Assembly: GCA_017991835.1 (NCBI GenBank)
Contig: JAGOPY010000001.1
Coordinates: 211,892-275,891, forward strand
Length of the DNA: 64,000 nucleotides
DNA from: Bacteroidales bacterium
GTDB lineage: Bacteria; Bacteroidota; Bacteroidia; Bacteroidales; JAGOPY01
Reading direction: 5' to 3'
The position numbers and the translations under genes were made by a program. This document shows positions 9,351 through 17,859 of the stretch, piece after piece. How positions within the stretch are numbered: the first letter of the stretch is position 1; each line of letters starts with the position of its first letter. The notes below the pieces were generated by a model that did not search any database, had not been told where the DNA came from, and worked only from the letters and a program-made list of their open reading frames with translations.

Positions 9351-9926
9351 TCATAACCTGTTTTCGACAGATTTCCAGTCCACAATCTTCCAGAAATCGC
9401 CAATATAATCGGGCCGGCGGTTCTGCTTATCGAGATAATAGGCGTGCTCCCAGACGTCGCAGGTGAGAAGGGGCTTCAGGCCATTACGCATCGGGTTGCC
9501 GGCATTGCTTTCCTGCGTGATGACCAGTTTTCCGTAGCCGTCGATCGACAGCCAGGCCCAGCCCGCGCCGAACAGGGTGGCAGCCGCCTGGGTGAAGTGC
9601 TCCTTGAAACCTTCATACGACCCGAAGTCGCGGTCGATCATTTCCATCAGTTTTCCGGCCGGCATGCCTCCTCCGAAGGGGCTCAGGCAGTGCCAGTAGA
9701 ATGTATGGTTCCACACCTGGGCGCCATTGTTAAAGATGCCGCCGGTGGCTTTCATTACGATCTCTTCCAGCGTGGCATTCTCAAAAGGAGAGCCGGGAAG
9801 CAGCTTGTTCAGGTTCGTGACATACGCCTGGTGATGCTTACCATAATGGAACTCCAGAGTGTTCTTCGAAATAAAAGGTTCCAGCGCATCAAGCGCAAAA
9901 GGGAGTGAAGGTAATTCGTGGTTCAT
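9351..9926 (-). CDS. sodB: Superoxide dismutase, iron type
   Basis: Cytoplasmic enzyme that dismutates superoxide. The 191-residue protein has the four metal ligands His27 (FHYGKHHQAYV), His74 (NHTFYW), Asp157 and His161 (DVWEHAYY). Gln70 in NNGAQVWNH and the FGAGWAWL motif point to the Fe (or cambialistic) rather than the Mn subfamily. No signal peptide. It has its own promoter embedded in an inverted repeat and is convergent with glmS. Its presence suggests the cell meets oxygen even though nearby genes indicate fermentation. Confidence 0.97.
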   Translation of the reverse strand: MNHELPSLPFALDALEPFISKNTLEFHYGKHHQAYVTNLNKLLPGSPFENATLEEIVMKATGGIFNNGAQVWNHTFYWHCLSPFGGGMPAGKLMEMIDRDFGSYEGFKEHFTQAAATLFGAGWAWLSIDGYGKLVITQESNAGNPMRNGLKPLLTCDVWEHAYYLDKQNRRPDYIGDFWKIVDWKSVENRL

Positions 9927-9949
9927 AACTCTAGGATTAGTTCAAAGTT

Positions 9950-9980
9950 CAAAGTTAGGGATTTGATATGTAAAAAGCAA
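9950..9980 (-). promoter_or_regulatory. sodB promoter within an inverted repeat
   Basis: On the minus strand: TTG (9978-9980), 20 bases, TAACTTTG (9950-9957). Both boxes fall in the arms of a perfect 14-bp inverted repeat, CAAAGTTCAAAGTT (9943-9956) and its complement (9979-9992). The arms are made of CAAAGTT-type tandem units. Confidence 0.65.
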
Positions 9981-10053
9981 CTTTGAACTTTGCCCTTTGA
10001 ATTTTGAACTGTCTTAATAATGGCACGCGGATACCGCGGATGATACGGATTCT

Positions 10054-11676
10054 CTAATTATTCTTAATCAGAGTATCGAGGGCGATCTGGAAAACTTTAT
10101 CGACCTCATGGTAAACGGGATAGAAGGCCTCATCATCCAGCAGGTTGCGGCCGATGTAAGCTTTAAGCAGTGTCTTTATCTTCTCCTTTGAATCAATGAG
10201 CTCAGAAGGCGTATAGGAGATATCCTGGTTCCTGGCATAATCCATCAGATCGCTGAAAAGCTTGTCATCCACCTTGAATCTCTCAATGAACTCTTTCGGT
10301 GTCGAATATTTTGCCAGTGACGGCCTTTCCCGGTCGGTATAATTGAAAGCATATTGAAAGATTGTATTCTGGTGGATCAGCTTGCGGTAAAGCACCTCTT
10401 TCTCTTCAGCCGCCAAAGCCACATAAACATCGGGCATAACTCCGCCGCCGCCATATACCACCTTCCCGGCAGGAGTGTAGTATTTAACCGTATCTGTTAA
10501 AGAAATGCTGTCGGGATTTTCCATCTCCCCATTGGCATACCGGTCGTAGAGTTCATGGTAATATTCATCCTTTTCACCTTCCTTGTAAGGCCGCTGGATA
10601 CTGCGTCCCGTCGGGGTATGATAGCGGGCAACGGTAAGCCTTACGGCTGATCCGTCGGGGAAAGTAAGTTGCTCCTGTACCAACCCTTTGCCAAACGACC
10701 TGCGTCCGACGATCAGTCCCCGGTCATTGTCCTGGATGGCGCCGGCTACGATTTCGCTGGCCGAGGCCGATGCTTCATTGATCAGGATAACCAGCGGATA
10801 ATCTTCAAAGACACCCCTTTTTGTCGCATATGCATACTGGTTCGGACGACTGTTTCCTTCGGTATAAACGATCAGCTTTTTATCGCCCAGGAACTCATCC
10901 GACACATGGATCGAAGCCTGGAGATAGCCACCGGTATTATCGCGGAGGTCTAGGATAAGCCGTTTCATTCCATTTTCCAGGAGACCGCTCATGGCCCGGA
11001 TCATCTCTTCGTGTGTACTGACGGCGAACCGGCTGAGTTTGACGTAACCGACCGAATCGTTGACCATGTAGGAAATATCAATGCTGTAGGTGGGAATAAC
11101 ATCGCGGGTGATGCTGAAATCGACCAGTTCGGCCAGGCCGCGGCGAAGAATGCCCACTTTAACAACGGTGCCGCGCTTGCCTTTGAGCTGTTTGACCGCT
11201 TCCCTGCTGGTCAGCCCGGTACCCGCAACCAGCGAATCGTTGATCATAACAATCCTGTCGCCTGCCATCAGGCCGACCTTCTCCGAAGGGCCTCCCGGAA
11301 TGACCTGGATGACCATGATGGTGTCTTTTTCTATCCGGAACTGGATGCCAATCCCTTCGAAATTGTCGTCAAGCTGATCCTCCGACTCGGCAAAATCTTC
11401 GGCAGGGATATAAGTGGAGTGGGGATCCAGCTTGTCCAGAACTCCCTCAATAGCATTCACGGTCAGATCCTCCCGGCTGACAGAATCGACATAGTCCTGC
11501 TCGACATAATTGATAAGGTCCGTGATCTTATCGTGCTGGGCAGCCCGGTTAAATATGGGATTCTGTGTTTCACCGCTCTTGCTGAAGTTCATCTTGCTGC
11601 CGAGCCAGATGCCCAGGATAAGCACAAAAGCGAGAATAACAGGGAGGTATATGATGATCCGACGACGGTCTTCCAT
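10054..11676 (-). CDS. S41 family C-terminal processing peptidase
   Basis: Membrane-anchored serine protease of the tail-specific/CtpA family. From the chosen ATG it is 540 residues: an N-terminal membrane anchor (IIIYLPVILAFVLILGIWLG), a PDZ domain (about 85-165: GIGIQFRIEKDTIMVIQV, GDRIVMINDS), then the S41 core with the serine in ASASASEIVAGA (about 303-307) and the general-base lysine in SFGKGLVQEQ (Lys330). A C-terminal extension of about 130 residues follows. The reading frame stays open up to 11775, but a TATCTTTG promoter box at 11698-11705 lies inside that extension, so the ATG at 11676 is the credible start. Confidence 0.93.
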   Translation of the reverse strand: MEDRRRIIIYLPVILAFVLILGIWLGSKMNFSKSGETQNPIFNRAAQHDKITDLINYVEQDYVDSVSREDLTVNAIEGVLDKLDPHSTYIPAEDFAESEDQLDDNFEGIGIQFRIEKDTIMVIQVIPGGPSEKVGLMAGDRIVMINDSLVAGTGLTSREAVKQLKGKRGTVVKVGILRRGLAELVDFSITRDVIPTYSIDISYMVNDSVGYVKLSRFAVSTHEEMIRAMSGLLENGMKRLILDLRDNTGGYLQASIHVSDEFLGDKKLIVYTEGNSRPNQYAYATKRGVFEDYPLVILINEASASASEIVAGAIQDNDRGLIVGRRSFGKGLVQEQLTFPDGSAVRLTVARYHTPTGRSIQRPYKEGEKDEYYHELYDRYANGEMENPDSISLTDTVKYYTPAGKVVYGGGGVMPDVYVALAAEEKEVLYRKLIHQNTIFQYAFNYTDRERPSLAKYSTPKEFIERFKVDDKLFSDLMDYARNQDISYTPSELIDSKEKIKTLLKAYIGRNLLDDEAFYPVYHEVDKVFQIALDTLIKNN

Positions 11677-11697
11677 AGCTGATTTTCTTGAAGTTTG

Positions 11698-11705
11698 CAA
11701 AGATA
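11698..11705 (-). promoter_or_regulatory. Promoter -7 box for the S41 peptidase gene
   Basis: TATCTTTG on the minus strand, 21 bases before the ATG at 11676; no clear TTG lies 19-20 bases further upstream. It helps fix the start of the gene. Confidence 0.5.
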
Positions 11706-11792
11706 GGAAAATTAGTCGGCAGCACGTCATCAGGATCCTCTCAGGGTGGTAAGGGGGATATAACATGAATTTCATAATTGACCGGTTTTTTT

Positions 11793-11800
11793 TATTTTTG
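11793..11800 (+). promoter_or_regulatory. Promoter -7 box for pruA
   Basis: TATTTTTG matches TAnnTTTG and would start transcription about 45 bases before the ATG at 11851. The -33 element is weak. Confidence 0.45.
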
Positions 11801-11850
11801 CCGACCGTTATGCAATGATGTGCATAACGTTTTTATTAAAAACAGATGCT

Positions 11851-13479
11851 ATGAACAATGCACTTTACAACTTCCCGGCACCTCAGAACGAGCCGGTATC
11901 CGGGTATTTGAGCAACAGTCCTGAAAGGATTGCCCTGGAACAGGAACTTCACCGCCAATCATTGGAAAAGGTGGAAATCCCTTTAATTATCGGAGGAAAA
12001 GAGATCAGGACGGGAAACACGGCTGAGCTACGCATGCCGCATGACCATTCAAAGGTCATCGGAATATACCACATGGTTGGAGAAAAAGAGATTAAAGTGG
12101 CCATTGAAGCCGCTCTGAAAGCACACCAGACCTGGTCGAACCTGGCATGGACCATCCGGGCCTCCATCCTGCTCAAGGCCGCCGAACTGATCGCGACAAA
12201 ATACCGGGCGCTGATGAATGCTGCCACCATGCTCGGCCAGAGCAAGAATATCTTCCAGGCTGAAATCGACAGTGTATGTGAAACTGTCGATTTTCTGAAA
12301 TACAATTCCTATTTTGCCGGCCGGATCTATGAAATTCAACCCCGGTCGAGCTTTAACCAGTTAAACCGGATGGAATACCGGGCACTGGAAGGGTTCATCC
12401 TGACCATCAGCCCGTTCAACTTTACTTCCATTGCCTCCAATCTGAACATGGCGCCCGTTATGATGGGCAATACGACTCTCTGGAAACCGGCGACCACTTC
12501 GCTCCTCTCCAATTATTACCTGATGAAGATATTCCTCGAGGCCGGTTTGCCGGAAGGTGTCATCAACTTCATTCCCGGCAGTGGAAGCCTGATCGGAAAA
12601 ACGGTCCTGGACTCGCCCGAAATGGCAGGGATTCATTTTACCGGTTCCAATAATACGTTCAATCTGCTCTGGGGGCAGGTTTCGGCCAATCTTGCCAGTT
12701 ACAGATCCTACCCCAGGCTGGTCGGGGAGACCGGTGGCAAAGATTTCATTTTCGTTCATCCATCCGCCGATCCGCTGGAAGTAGCCGTCAATGCCATCCG
12801 GGGTGCTTTTGAATACCAGGGACAAAAATGCTCGGCTGCCTCCAGGATGTATGTGCCGCAAAGTCTGTGGCCTGAGATCAAGCCTATGCTCATCGATCTG
12901 GCCAACGATATTAAAATGGGCGATGTCAGGGATGCCGGTAACTTTATGAATGCTGTGATCGACAAAGGCTCATTCGATACGATCAAAGGATATATCGACT
13001 TTACAAAAGCATCGGCCGAAGCAAAAATCCTTGCCGGCGGTGACTGCGATGATTCGGTGGGCTATTTTATTCGTCCGACCCTTGTTGAGGTTTCAGATCC
13101 GAAGCACAAACTGATGGCAGAAGAGATCTTCGGCCCGGTACTGACTATTTTTGTTTATAAGGATGCCGATCTGGATGAAACTATTGAATTGTGCAACACC
13201 ACCTCTCCTTACGGGCTGACGGGAGCCGTGTTTTCCCGCGACCGTGTGGCCGCATCGAGGATTTGCGAGAAGCTTCAGTATGCCGCCGGTAATTTCTACA
13301 TCAACGACAAGCCTACCGGGGCCATTGTAGGTCTTCAGCCTTTCGGCGGATCAAGGGCTTCGGGGACCAATGATAAAGCCGGCGGCGAGTTTAATCTCGT
13401 CCGGTGGATCAGTCCGCGAACGATCAAGGAGACCTTTGTACCAGCCACAAATTACAAATATCCTTATATGATGGAATAA
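11851..13479 (+). CDS. pruA: L-glutamate gamma-semialdehyde (1-pyrroline-5-carboxylate) dehydrogenase
   Basis: NAD-dependent oxidation of glutamate semialdehyde to glutamate, the second step of proline breakdown. The protein is 542 residues from the chosen ATG (MNNALYNFPAPQNEPV), a start typical of the ALDH4/P5CDH family; an ATG 36 bases upstream would add a leader not seen in relatives. The active-site Glu293 is in VGETGGKDF and Cys327 in YQGQKCSAASR; ISPFNFTSIASNL and FGPVLTIFVY are also family features. It is monofunctional; the partner proline dehydrogenase is at 30647-31558. Confidence 0.94.
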   Translation: MNNALYNFPAPQNEPVSGYLSNSPERIALEQELHRQSLEKVEIPLIIGGKEIRTGNTAELRMPHDHSKVIGIYHMVGEKEIKVAIEAALKAHQTWSNLAWTIRASILLKAAELIATKYRALMNAATMLGQSKNIFQAEIDSVCETVDFLKYNSYFAGRIYEIQPRSSFNQLNRMEYRALEGFILTISPFNFTSIASNLNMAPVMMGNTTLWKPATTSLLSNYYLMKIFLEAGLPEGVINFIPGSGSLIGKTVLDSPEMAGIHFTGSNNTFNLLWGQVSANLASYRSYPRLVGETGGKDFIFVHPSADPLEVAVNAIRGAFEYQGQKCSAASRMYVPQSLWPEIKPMLIDLANDIKMGDVRDAGNFMNAVIDKGSFDTIKGYIDFTKASAEAKILAGGDCDDSVGYFIRPTLVEVSDPKHKLMAEEIFGPVLTIFVYKDADLDETIELCNTTSPYGLTGAVFSRDRVAASRICEKLQYAAGNFYINDKPTGAIVGLQPFGGSRASGTNDKAGGEFNLVRWISPRTIKETFVPATNYKYPYMME

Positions 13480-13521
13480 ACAATTTTCCTTCAGAAGGGT
13501 TTATTATCAGGATTTAATAAA

Positions 13522-15066
13522 ATGAACATGAGAAAAGAAGTACTTGAGCGTTTGGGAATTTCAGCCATAAACGATGGCGTATGCACGGGTTATGATTGGC
13601 ATGGAGGCGGAGGGGCGGTCTCCGTTTCTGTTTCCCCGATTGATAATAAAGAGATCGGCAAAGTAAGGAATGCTTCGCCGGAAGATTATGAATTTGTGAT
13701 GCAAAAAGCACAGAATGCATTCCTGGAGTGGCGAAACGTGCCGGCGCCAAAACGCGGTGAGGTGGTGCGCCAGATCGGGGATGCGCTGAGGGCCTCCAAA
13801 GAGGACCTGGCCTACCTGGTTACGCTGGAAATGGGTAAGATTTACCAGGAAGGGCTTGGCGAAGTACAGGAGATGATCGATATCTGCGATTTTGCCGTGG
13901 GACAGGCCCGTTTGCTGAACGGTTTCACGATGCACTCCGAACGGAAAGACCACCGGATGTACGACCAGTACCACCCGCTCGGTATTGTCGGACTCATCAC
14001 CAGCTTTAACTTCCCTGTGGCCGTATGGGCCTGGAATTCGATGATCGCTGCCATTGCCGGAGATGTGGTCGTCTGGAAACCGAGCTCAAAAACCCCGTTA
14101 ACGGCCATCGCCACACAAAATATCATCCGGGAGGTGCTGAAGAAAAACAACGTCCCCGAAGGTGTCTTCAACCTGCTGGTTGCCGGGTCGAATGTCCTGG
14201 GCGATAATTTCGTGGCCGACAGGCGAATCCCCCTGTTTTCGGTGACCGGATCGACTGCTGTAGGAAAAAGAGTCGGTGAGATCGTGGGCAAACGCCTGGG
14301 CCGGACAATCCTCGAGCTCGGCGGCAACAACGCAGTGATCGTATCACATTCGGCCAACCTGGAGATGGCGATCAAGTCGATCGTTTTTGGCGCCGTAGGA
14401 ACGGCCGGACAGCGCTGCACCTCCACCCGCAGGGTGATCATCCACGAAGCCGTATACGATGCGGTGAAAGACAAGCTGCTGCTGGCCTACAACAGCGTCC
14501 TCAAAAAGATCGGGGATCCGCTGGATAAAGAGACGTTGATGGGCCCGCTGATCGACGGTAAAGCAGTCGGAAACTTCCTGCATGCGCTTGATCAAGCCAA
14601 AGCCGAGGGCGGAAAGGTAATTTTCGGAGGAAAAGTGCTGGAAGGCGAAAAGTATGTATCCGGGAATTACGTCACGCCGGCCCTGGTCGAAGCGGAGAAC
14701 CATTATAAGATCGTTCAGGAGGAGACCTTTGCCCCTATCCTTTACCTGATCAAATACCGTTGGGTTGATGAGGCGATCGCGCTTAACAACGGCGTTCCGC
14801 AGGGGCTATCCTCTGCCATTTTCACCGAGAACTTACGCGAGGCGGAGATGTTCCTCTCCGAAGCCGGCAGCGATTGCGGCATCGCCAATGTGAACATCGG
14901 CACCTCGGGCGCTGAGATCGGCGGCGCATTCGGCGGCGAGAAAGATACCGGCGGCGGGCGCGAATCGGGCTCCGATAGCTGGAAACTTTACATGAGAAGA
15001 CAGACCAATACGATCAATTACAGTACCGAACTGCCTCTGGCGCAGGGGATTGAGTTTGGATTCTGA
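13522..15066 (+). CDS. ALDH7-family aldehyde dehydrogenase (aminoadipate-semialdehyde dehydrogenase-like)
   Basis: A 514-residue NAD-dependent aldehyde dehydrogenase. General base Glu265 lies in LELGGNNAVI and nucleophile Cys299 in GQRCTSTRR. The end GGAFGGEKDTGGGRESGSDSW is the hallmark of the ALDH7 (antiquitin/AmaB) subfamily, which oxidises alpha-aminoadipate semialdehyde (piperideine-6-carboxylate) in lysine breakdown. It follows pruA by 42 bases on the same strand, so the pair may oxidise the proline- and lysine-derived cyclic imines. Other aldehydes such as betaine aldehyde are accepted by some relatives. ATG at 13522 or the second Met at 13528 could start it. Confidence 0.88.
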   Translation: MNMRKEVLERLGISAINDGVCTGYDWHGGGGAVSVSVSPIDNKEIGKVRNASPEDYEFVMQKAQNAFLEWRNVPAPKRGEVVRQIGDALRASKEDLAYLVTLEMGKIYQEGLGEVQEMIDICDFAVGQARLLNGFTMHSERKDHRMYDQYHPLGIVGLITSFNFPVAVWAWNSMIAAIAGDVVVWKPSSKTPLTAIATQNIIREVLKKNNVPEGVFNLLVAGSNVLGDNFVADRRIPLFSVTGSTAVGKRVGEIVGKRLGRTILELGGNNAVIVSHSANLEMAIKSIVFGAVGTAGQRCTSTRRVIIHEAVYDAVKDKLLLAYNSVLKKIGDPLDKETLMGPLIDGKAVGNFLHALDQAKAEGGKVIFGGKVLEGEKYVSGNYVTPALVEAENHYKIVQEETFAPILYLIKYRWVDEAIALNNGVPQGLSSAIFTENLREAEMFLSEAGSDCGIANVNIGTSGAEIGGAFGGEKDTGGGRESGSDSWKLYMRRQTNTINYSTELPLAQGIEFGF

Positions 15067-15118
15067 GGTGGTAAGGGGTGCAGGGGTGGATTTGCAACCC
15101 CGGGAACCCTTCTCACAT

Positions 15119-15625
15119 TCAATGTCCCCTGTACCGGTGATGCTTTGGTTGGCCCATTTCCCGGTGCATGGGGCAACCGTACATCTCCCGGTAAAGATTG
15201 GAGAGGAGCAGGGCTTGTTCCGGATTGCAGACCTCTTTCAGATCAAGATAATGAAGGATATTCTCACGATGAAGCTGTAGCTGAAGCGCCGCAATCTCAC
15301 CGGTCAGATTATGGATAAGGGCTGTATCGGGCGTTCCGGTTTCAAGTTCATCCAGGATGATGCCCCGTAATTTCTTGATTTCCTGTGACAGAGGCTGCGA
15401 AACAACCCGGTATTCGCTGTTTATCCTTTCAACATGCTCATTCTGCTCATCGGTAAGATTGAGCCTGGAATGCAGGATACATTCGGGTGAATTGGGATCG
15501 CCGGCGCATACGGCAGGTTGCTTTTTCTCAGGCAAAATAAAGTAAGTTGCCAGGGCTGCCAGGTTGACTATGATCAAAAAGATGAGCAGCCAGAAAAGTA
15601 CGCGGTTTCGTGTTATGGTTTCCAT
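15119..15625 (-). CDS. CpxP/ZraP-like periplasmic protein, membrane-anchored
   Basis: A 168-residue protein with an N-terminal membrane segment (VLFWLLIFLIIVNLAALATYF) followed by an extracytoplasmic helical domain. LNLTDEQ, long amphipathic helices and a C-terminal LYREMYGCPMH tail resemble the Spy/CpxP/ZraP heavy-metal-resistance family. Cysteines (AVCAGDPNSPEC, EVCNPEQ, YGCPMH) and a His-rich end (HREMGQPKHHRYRGH) suggest metal binding. It begins 11 bases after the anti-sigma gene and is the last gene of the sigma operon, so it is probably a target or sensor of envelope stress. Confidence 0.75.
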   Translation of the reverse strand: METITRNRVLFWLLIFLIIVNLAALATYFILPEKKQPAVCAGDPNSPECILHSRLNLTDEQNEHVERINSEYRVVSQPLSQEIKKLRGIILDELETGTPDTALIHNLTGEIAALQLQLHRENILHYLDLKEVCNPEQALLLSNLYREMYGCPMHREMGQPKHHRYRGH

Positions 15626-15636
15626 AGGATTGGATT

Positions 15637-16065
15637 TTATTCGATCAGATTGATGTCTTCGTCGGCAAAGTCGCTGACAAATAGGCCTGTACGCAGTGTT
15701 TCGATCCGGTTCTCTTCCGTTAAGCCCGGTTCCTGGACTGACCCGGCGGTACCGATCAGGAATCCGGCGGCCAGGGCGGCCAATAGCCCAAGGGTAACCA
15801 GAACGGGCCTGATCACCAGTGATTTCCCGGCTGTGACCGGCGCCTGCATTCCGGTCAGCCTTTGCAAGATCCGTGTCGATACAAAGGGATTGGGCTCCCG
15901 GACTTGCTCAGCTGTGATAAAATGTTCCAGGAGTTCCTGCTTATCCAGCAGCATTTTGCAGGATCGGCAATCACGGGCATGGTCTTCCATGCCGGGCAGT
16001 TGCTTCGGATTGAGCGCCTGGTCCTGAGATAGAATCAGGAAACTCCGAAATTCCTTACAGTTCAT
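15637..16065 (-). CDS. Anti-sigma factor with zinc-finger (HC2-type) domain
   Basis: A 142-residue protein with an N-terminal cytoplasmic HxxxCxxC motif (DHARDCRSCK, about residues 28-37) typical of zinc-binding anti-sigma domains, then one membrane span (VLVTLGLLAALAAGFLIGTAG, about 88-108) and a short extracytoplasmic tail. It would hold the ECF sigma factor encoded just upstream, whose gene overlaps it by 11 bases. The overlap implies translational coupling at near equal amounts. Confidence 0.85.
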   Translation of the reverse strand: MNCKEFRSFLILSQDQALNPKQLPGMEDHARDCRSCKMLLDKQELLEHFITAEQVREPNPFVSTRILQRLTGMQAPVTAGKSLVIRPVLVTLGLLAALAAGFLIGTAGSVQEPGLTEENRIETLRTGLFVSDFADEDINLIE

Positions 16066-16651
16066 GGCTTGTAGTTTTAATGTTTGTGATATCCGGCTTC
16101 AGCAGTTTTTTTTGGAGATTCAGCCTGGCCCGGTGCATCAGCGATTCGACCGACGACAGGGTCTGGCCGGTAATAGAGGATATTTCTGCATAAGGCAATT
16201 CTTCCATTTTATGTAAAATAAAAACAGTCCGTTGTTTTTCCGGTAAAGAAGAAATGGCTTCCCATAACCATTGTCTCTGATATTCAACCTCTAAGGTGTC
16301 AGTTTCTGCCTGGATCTCCCTTCTTATGCCTTTGCTTCCATTTTCAGTGATCCCGAATATCCTTTCAATTCTGCAGAAAATCTGTCTTTGCCTGTTTCTC
16401 CTGACGGCATTTAATGATTCATTCACAGCGATCCGGTAAATCCAGGTAGAAAGTGACGATGATTGGCGGAACCGGGGTAGCGAAGTAAGGATTTTTACAA
16501 AGATTTCCTGCGACAGGTCCTCCGCATCCTCCATGTTGCCAAGGTAATAGTACGCAGTCTTGATAATTTTTCTTTGGTAGGTTTCGACCAGTTGTGACAG
16601 GGCTTCGCGGTCGCGGCCAATCGCTTTGCTGATCAATTCCTGTTCGGTCAT
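16055..16651 (-). CDS. ECF RNA polymerase sigma factor
   Basis: A 198-residue sigma-70 family protein with region 2 (YYLGNMEDAEDLSQEIFVKI, about 40-60, and STWIYRIAVNESLNAVRR) and region 4 (SLPEKQRTVFILHKMEELPYAEISSI followed by SSVESLMHRAR). The frame is open to 16789 but the additional codons cross an inverted repeat and lack family similarity, so MTEQELISKAIG at 16651 is chosen. Together with the overlapping anti-sigma gene and the CpxP-like gene it forms a membrane-stress signalling unit. The signal sensed is not known. Confidence 0.9.
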   Translation of the reverse strand: MTEQELISKAIGRDREALSQLVETYQRKIIKTAYYYLGNMEDAEDLSQEIFVKILTSLPRFRQSSSLSTWIYRIAVNESLNAVRRNRQRQIFCRIERIFGITENGSKGIRREIQAETDTLEVEYQRQWLWEAISSLPEKQRTVFILHKMEELPYAEISSITGQTLSSVESLMHRARLNLQKKLLKPDITNIKTTSHEL

Positions 16652-16688
16652 CCGAAGTTCAGTTAGAATACACCTCAACAATTCAGGC

Positions 16689-16717
16689 GCCCGGTTATCC
16701 ATTATTGACAACCGGGC
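16689..16717 (-). terminator. Hairpin between the Cys-rich gene and the sigma gene
   Basis: Eight-base perfect arms GCCCGGTT (16689-16696) and AACCGGGC (16710-16717) with a 13-base loop, 27 bases after the stop of the Cys-rich gene. No U-run follows, so it may attenuate or process the transcript rather than end it. Confidence 0.4.
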
Positions 16718-16743
16718 ACCCGACGGTTCGATAAAATTACGCT

Positions 16744-17136
16744 TTATTTTTTGTCCGGCACGATCCGGGCTCCGCAAGGTCCGCCGCAACCCTGGCGGTG
16801 TTTAGGGCCATACCCTTTGCCGCATCCGTTCTTCTGGCCTTTGCAGCAATCCGGGTTCCCTTTGCAGCAATTTCCATCGCCGCGGTGGTCGCAAATACCA
16901 TCGCCGTTGGCATCGGTAAATCCTGTTCCCTTGCCTTGTTTGCACTGGGTACCGCGGTTATCGCAGACTCCGTCGTTGTTGTTATCAACAAACTTCCCGC
17001 AGGTTTGGGCCGTGGTGGCGGTTTGCTTCACCGGTTTGTCGTCAGTGGCGGCAGGCGTAGCCGTCTGGGCCATTACCTGGACTGCAAAAAAGGCGGTCAG
17101 CGCCATCGTTAAAATAATTCCTGATAATTTTCTCAT
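16744..17136 (-). CDS. Secreted Cys-rich protein with two DxNxDGxCD calcium-type loops
   Basis: A 130-residue exported protein: signal peptide MRKLSGIILTMALTAFFAVQVMAQ with cleavage after Ala-Gln, then two loops, FVDNNNDGVCDNRG and FTDANGDGICDHRG, that follow the EF-hand/dockerin-like DxNxDG pattern with an added Cys. The rest is rich in Cys and Gly (CCKGNPDCCKGQKNGCGKG). I know no function. It lies directly upstream of the ECF sigma gene on the same strand, so it may be part of a metal- or redox-stress regulon with the CpxP-like protein; that is inference. Confidence 0.7.
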   Translation of the reverse strand: MRKLSGIILTMALTAFFAVQVMAQTATPAATDDKPVKQTATTAQTCGKFVDNNNDGVCDNRGTQCKQGKGTGFTDANGDGICDHRGDGNCCKGNPDCCKGQKNGCGKGYGPKHRQGCGGPCGARIVPDKK

Positions 17137-17260
17137 ACTTTTAAAATTTGATTTTTCCTTTTAGACAACCTAAAATCAAAAAACTTGCGGTCGTATGAAA
17201 ATTTTTAATTCAATGCGTCAGGGATGCATATAATTAACCGCCGGATGCTTGCATAAAGCC

Positions 17261-17674
17261 TTACTTTTTAAAGGAAAATAAACCCTGTAAGAAGTTCTTT
17301 TTTTCGCCCGGCAGAATCCTTTCAATATTCTTCCGCAGCGCCCCGATGGGTTGTGCTCCCCTCACCACCACCGGCCTCCCTTCACGGGCAATGAACAACA
17401 ATGTTGGGATACTGGAAATGCCGAACACTTTGGAGACTTCCGGATCTTTTTCGGTGTTGATCTTGTAAAACTTCACCTGTCCGTCGTATTCCATCGAAAG
17501 CTGGTCGAGCAGAGGGGAAACCACCTTGCATGGCTGGCACCAGTCGGCATAAAAGTCGATTACGGCCGGCATATCTCCCTTGTATTCCCATTCCTTGGAA
17601 TAGTTATAATCGAAAATTTTCGCTTTAAAATCCCTTTTGTTGAGGATGATTACTTTACTGGTTTTTGAAGCCAA
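17261..17674 (-). CDS. Thioredoxin-like protein (WCQPC active site)
   Basis: A 137-residue thioredoxin-fold protein with the redox site DWCQPCK (Cys46 and Cys49) and the cis-proline loop SIPTLLF. No signal peptide, so cytoplasmic. The usual GP between cysteines is QP, a variant that changes redox potential in related proteins and recurs in Bacteroidota. A short basic tail ends the protein. It stands alone with its own promoter box (TACTTTTG, minus strand, 17724-17731). Confidence 0.88.
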   Translation of the reverse strand: MASKTSKVIILNKRDFKAKIFDYNYSKEWEYKGDMPAVIDFYADWCQPCKVVSPLLDQLSMEYDGQVKFYKINTEKDPEVSKVFGISSIPTLLFIAREGRPVVVRGAQPIGALRKNIERILPGEKKNFLQGLFSFKK

Positions 17675-17723
17675 GTTATCATGATTTAAGATAATAGAAT
17701 TTCGTGCTTCCGCGCTTTGGTGG

Positions 17724-17731
17724 CAAAAGTA
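17724..17731 (-). promoter_or_regulatory. Promoter -7 box for the thioredoxin gene
   Basis: TACTTTTG on the minus strand, 50 bases before the ATG at 17674. The -33 region is T-rich without a clear TTG. Confidence 0.45.
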
Positions 17732-17818
17732 ATAAAAAAGCAGAAATAAATCGCTTTAATATCACTAATAATAGTTTTGCGAAATAGAAAATACCAGGGG
17801 TGATCAATCATTGAATAA

Positions 17819-17855
17819 ATAAACGTTTATGTTTACATTATTATGTTTATTTTTG
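17819..17855 (+). promoter_or_regulatory. Toxin-antitoxin promoter with candidate operator
   Basis: A perfect 12-bp palindrome ATAAACGTTTAT (17819-17830) lies 17 bases before the -7 box TATTTTTG (17848-17855). The expected transcription start (about 6-7 bases further) falls on the antitoxin ATG at 17860, implying a leaderless message. An operator here fits the autoregulation common for XRE antitoxins. Confidence 0.5.
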
Positions 17856-17859
17856 CAGG

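Noticed and set aside
16652..16789. N-terminal extension of the sigma factor
   Set aside because: The extra codons cross an inverted repeat and show no sigma similarity; a normal start exists at 16651.
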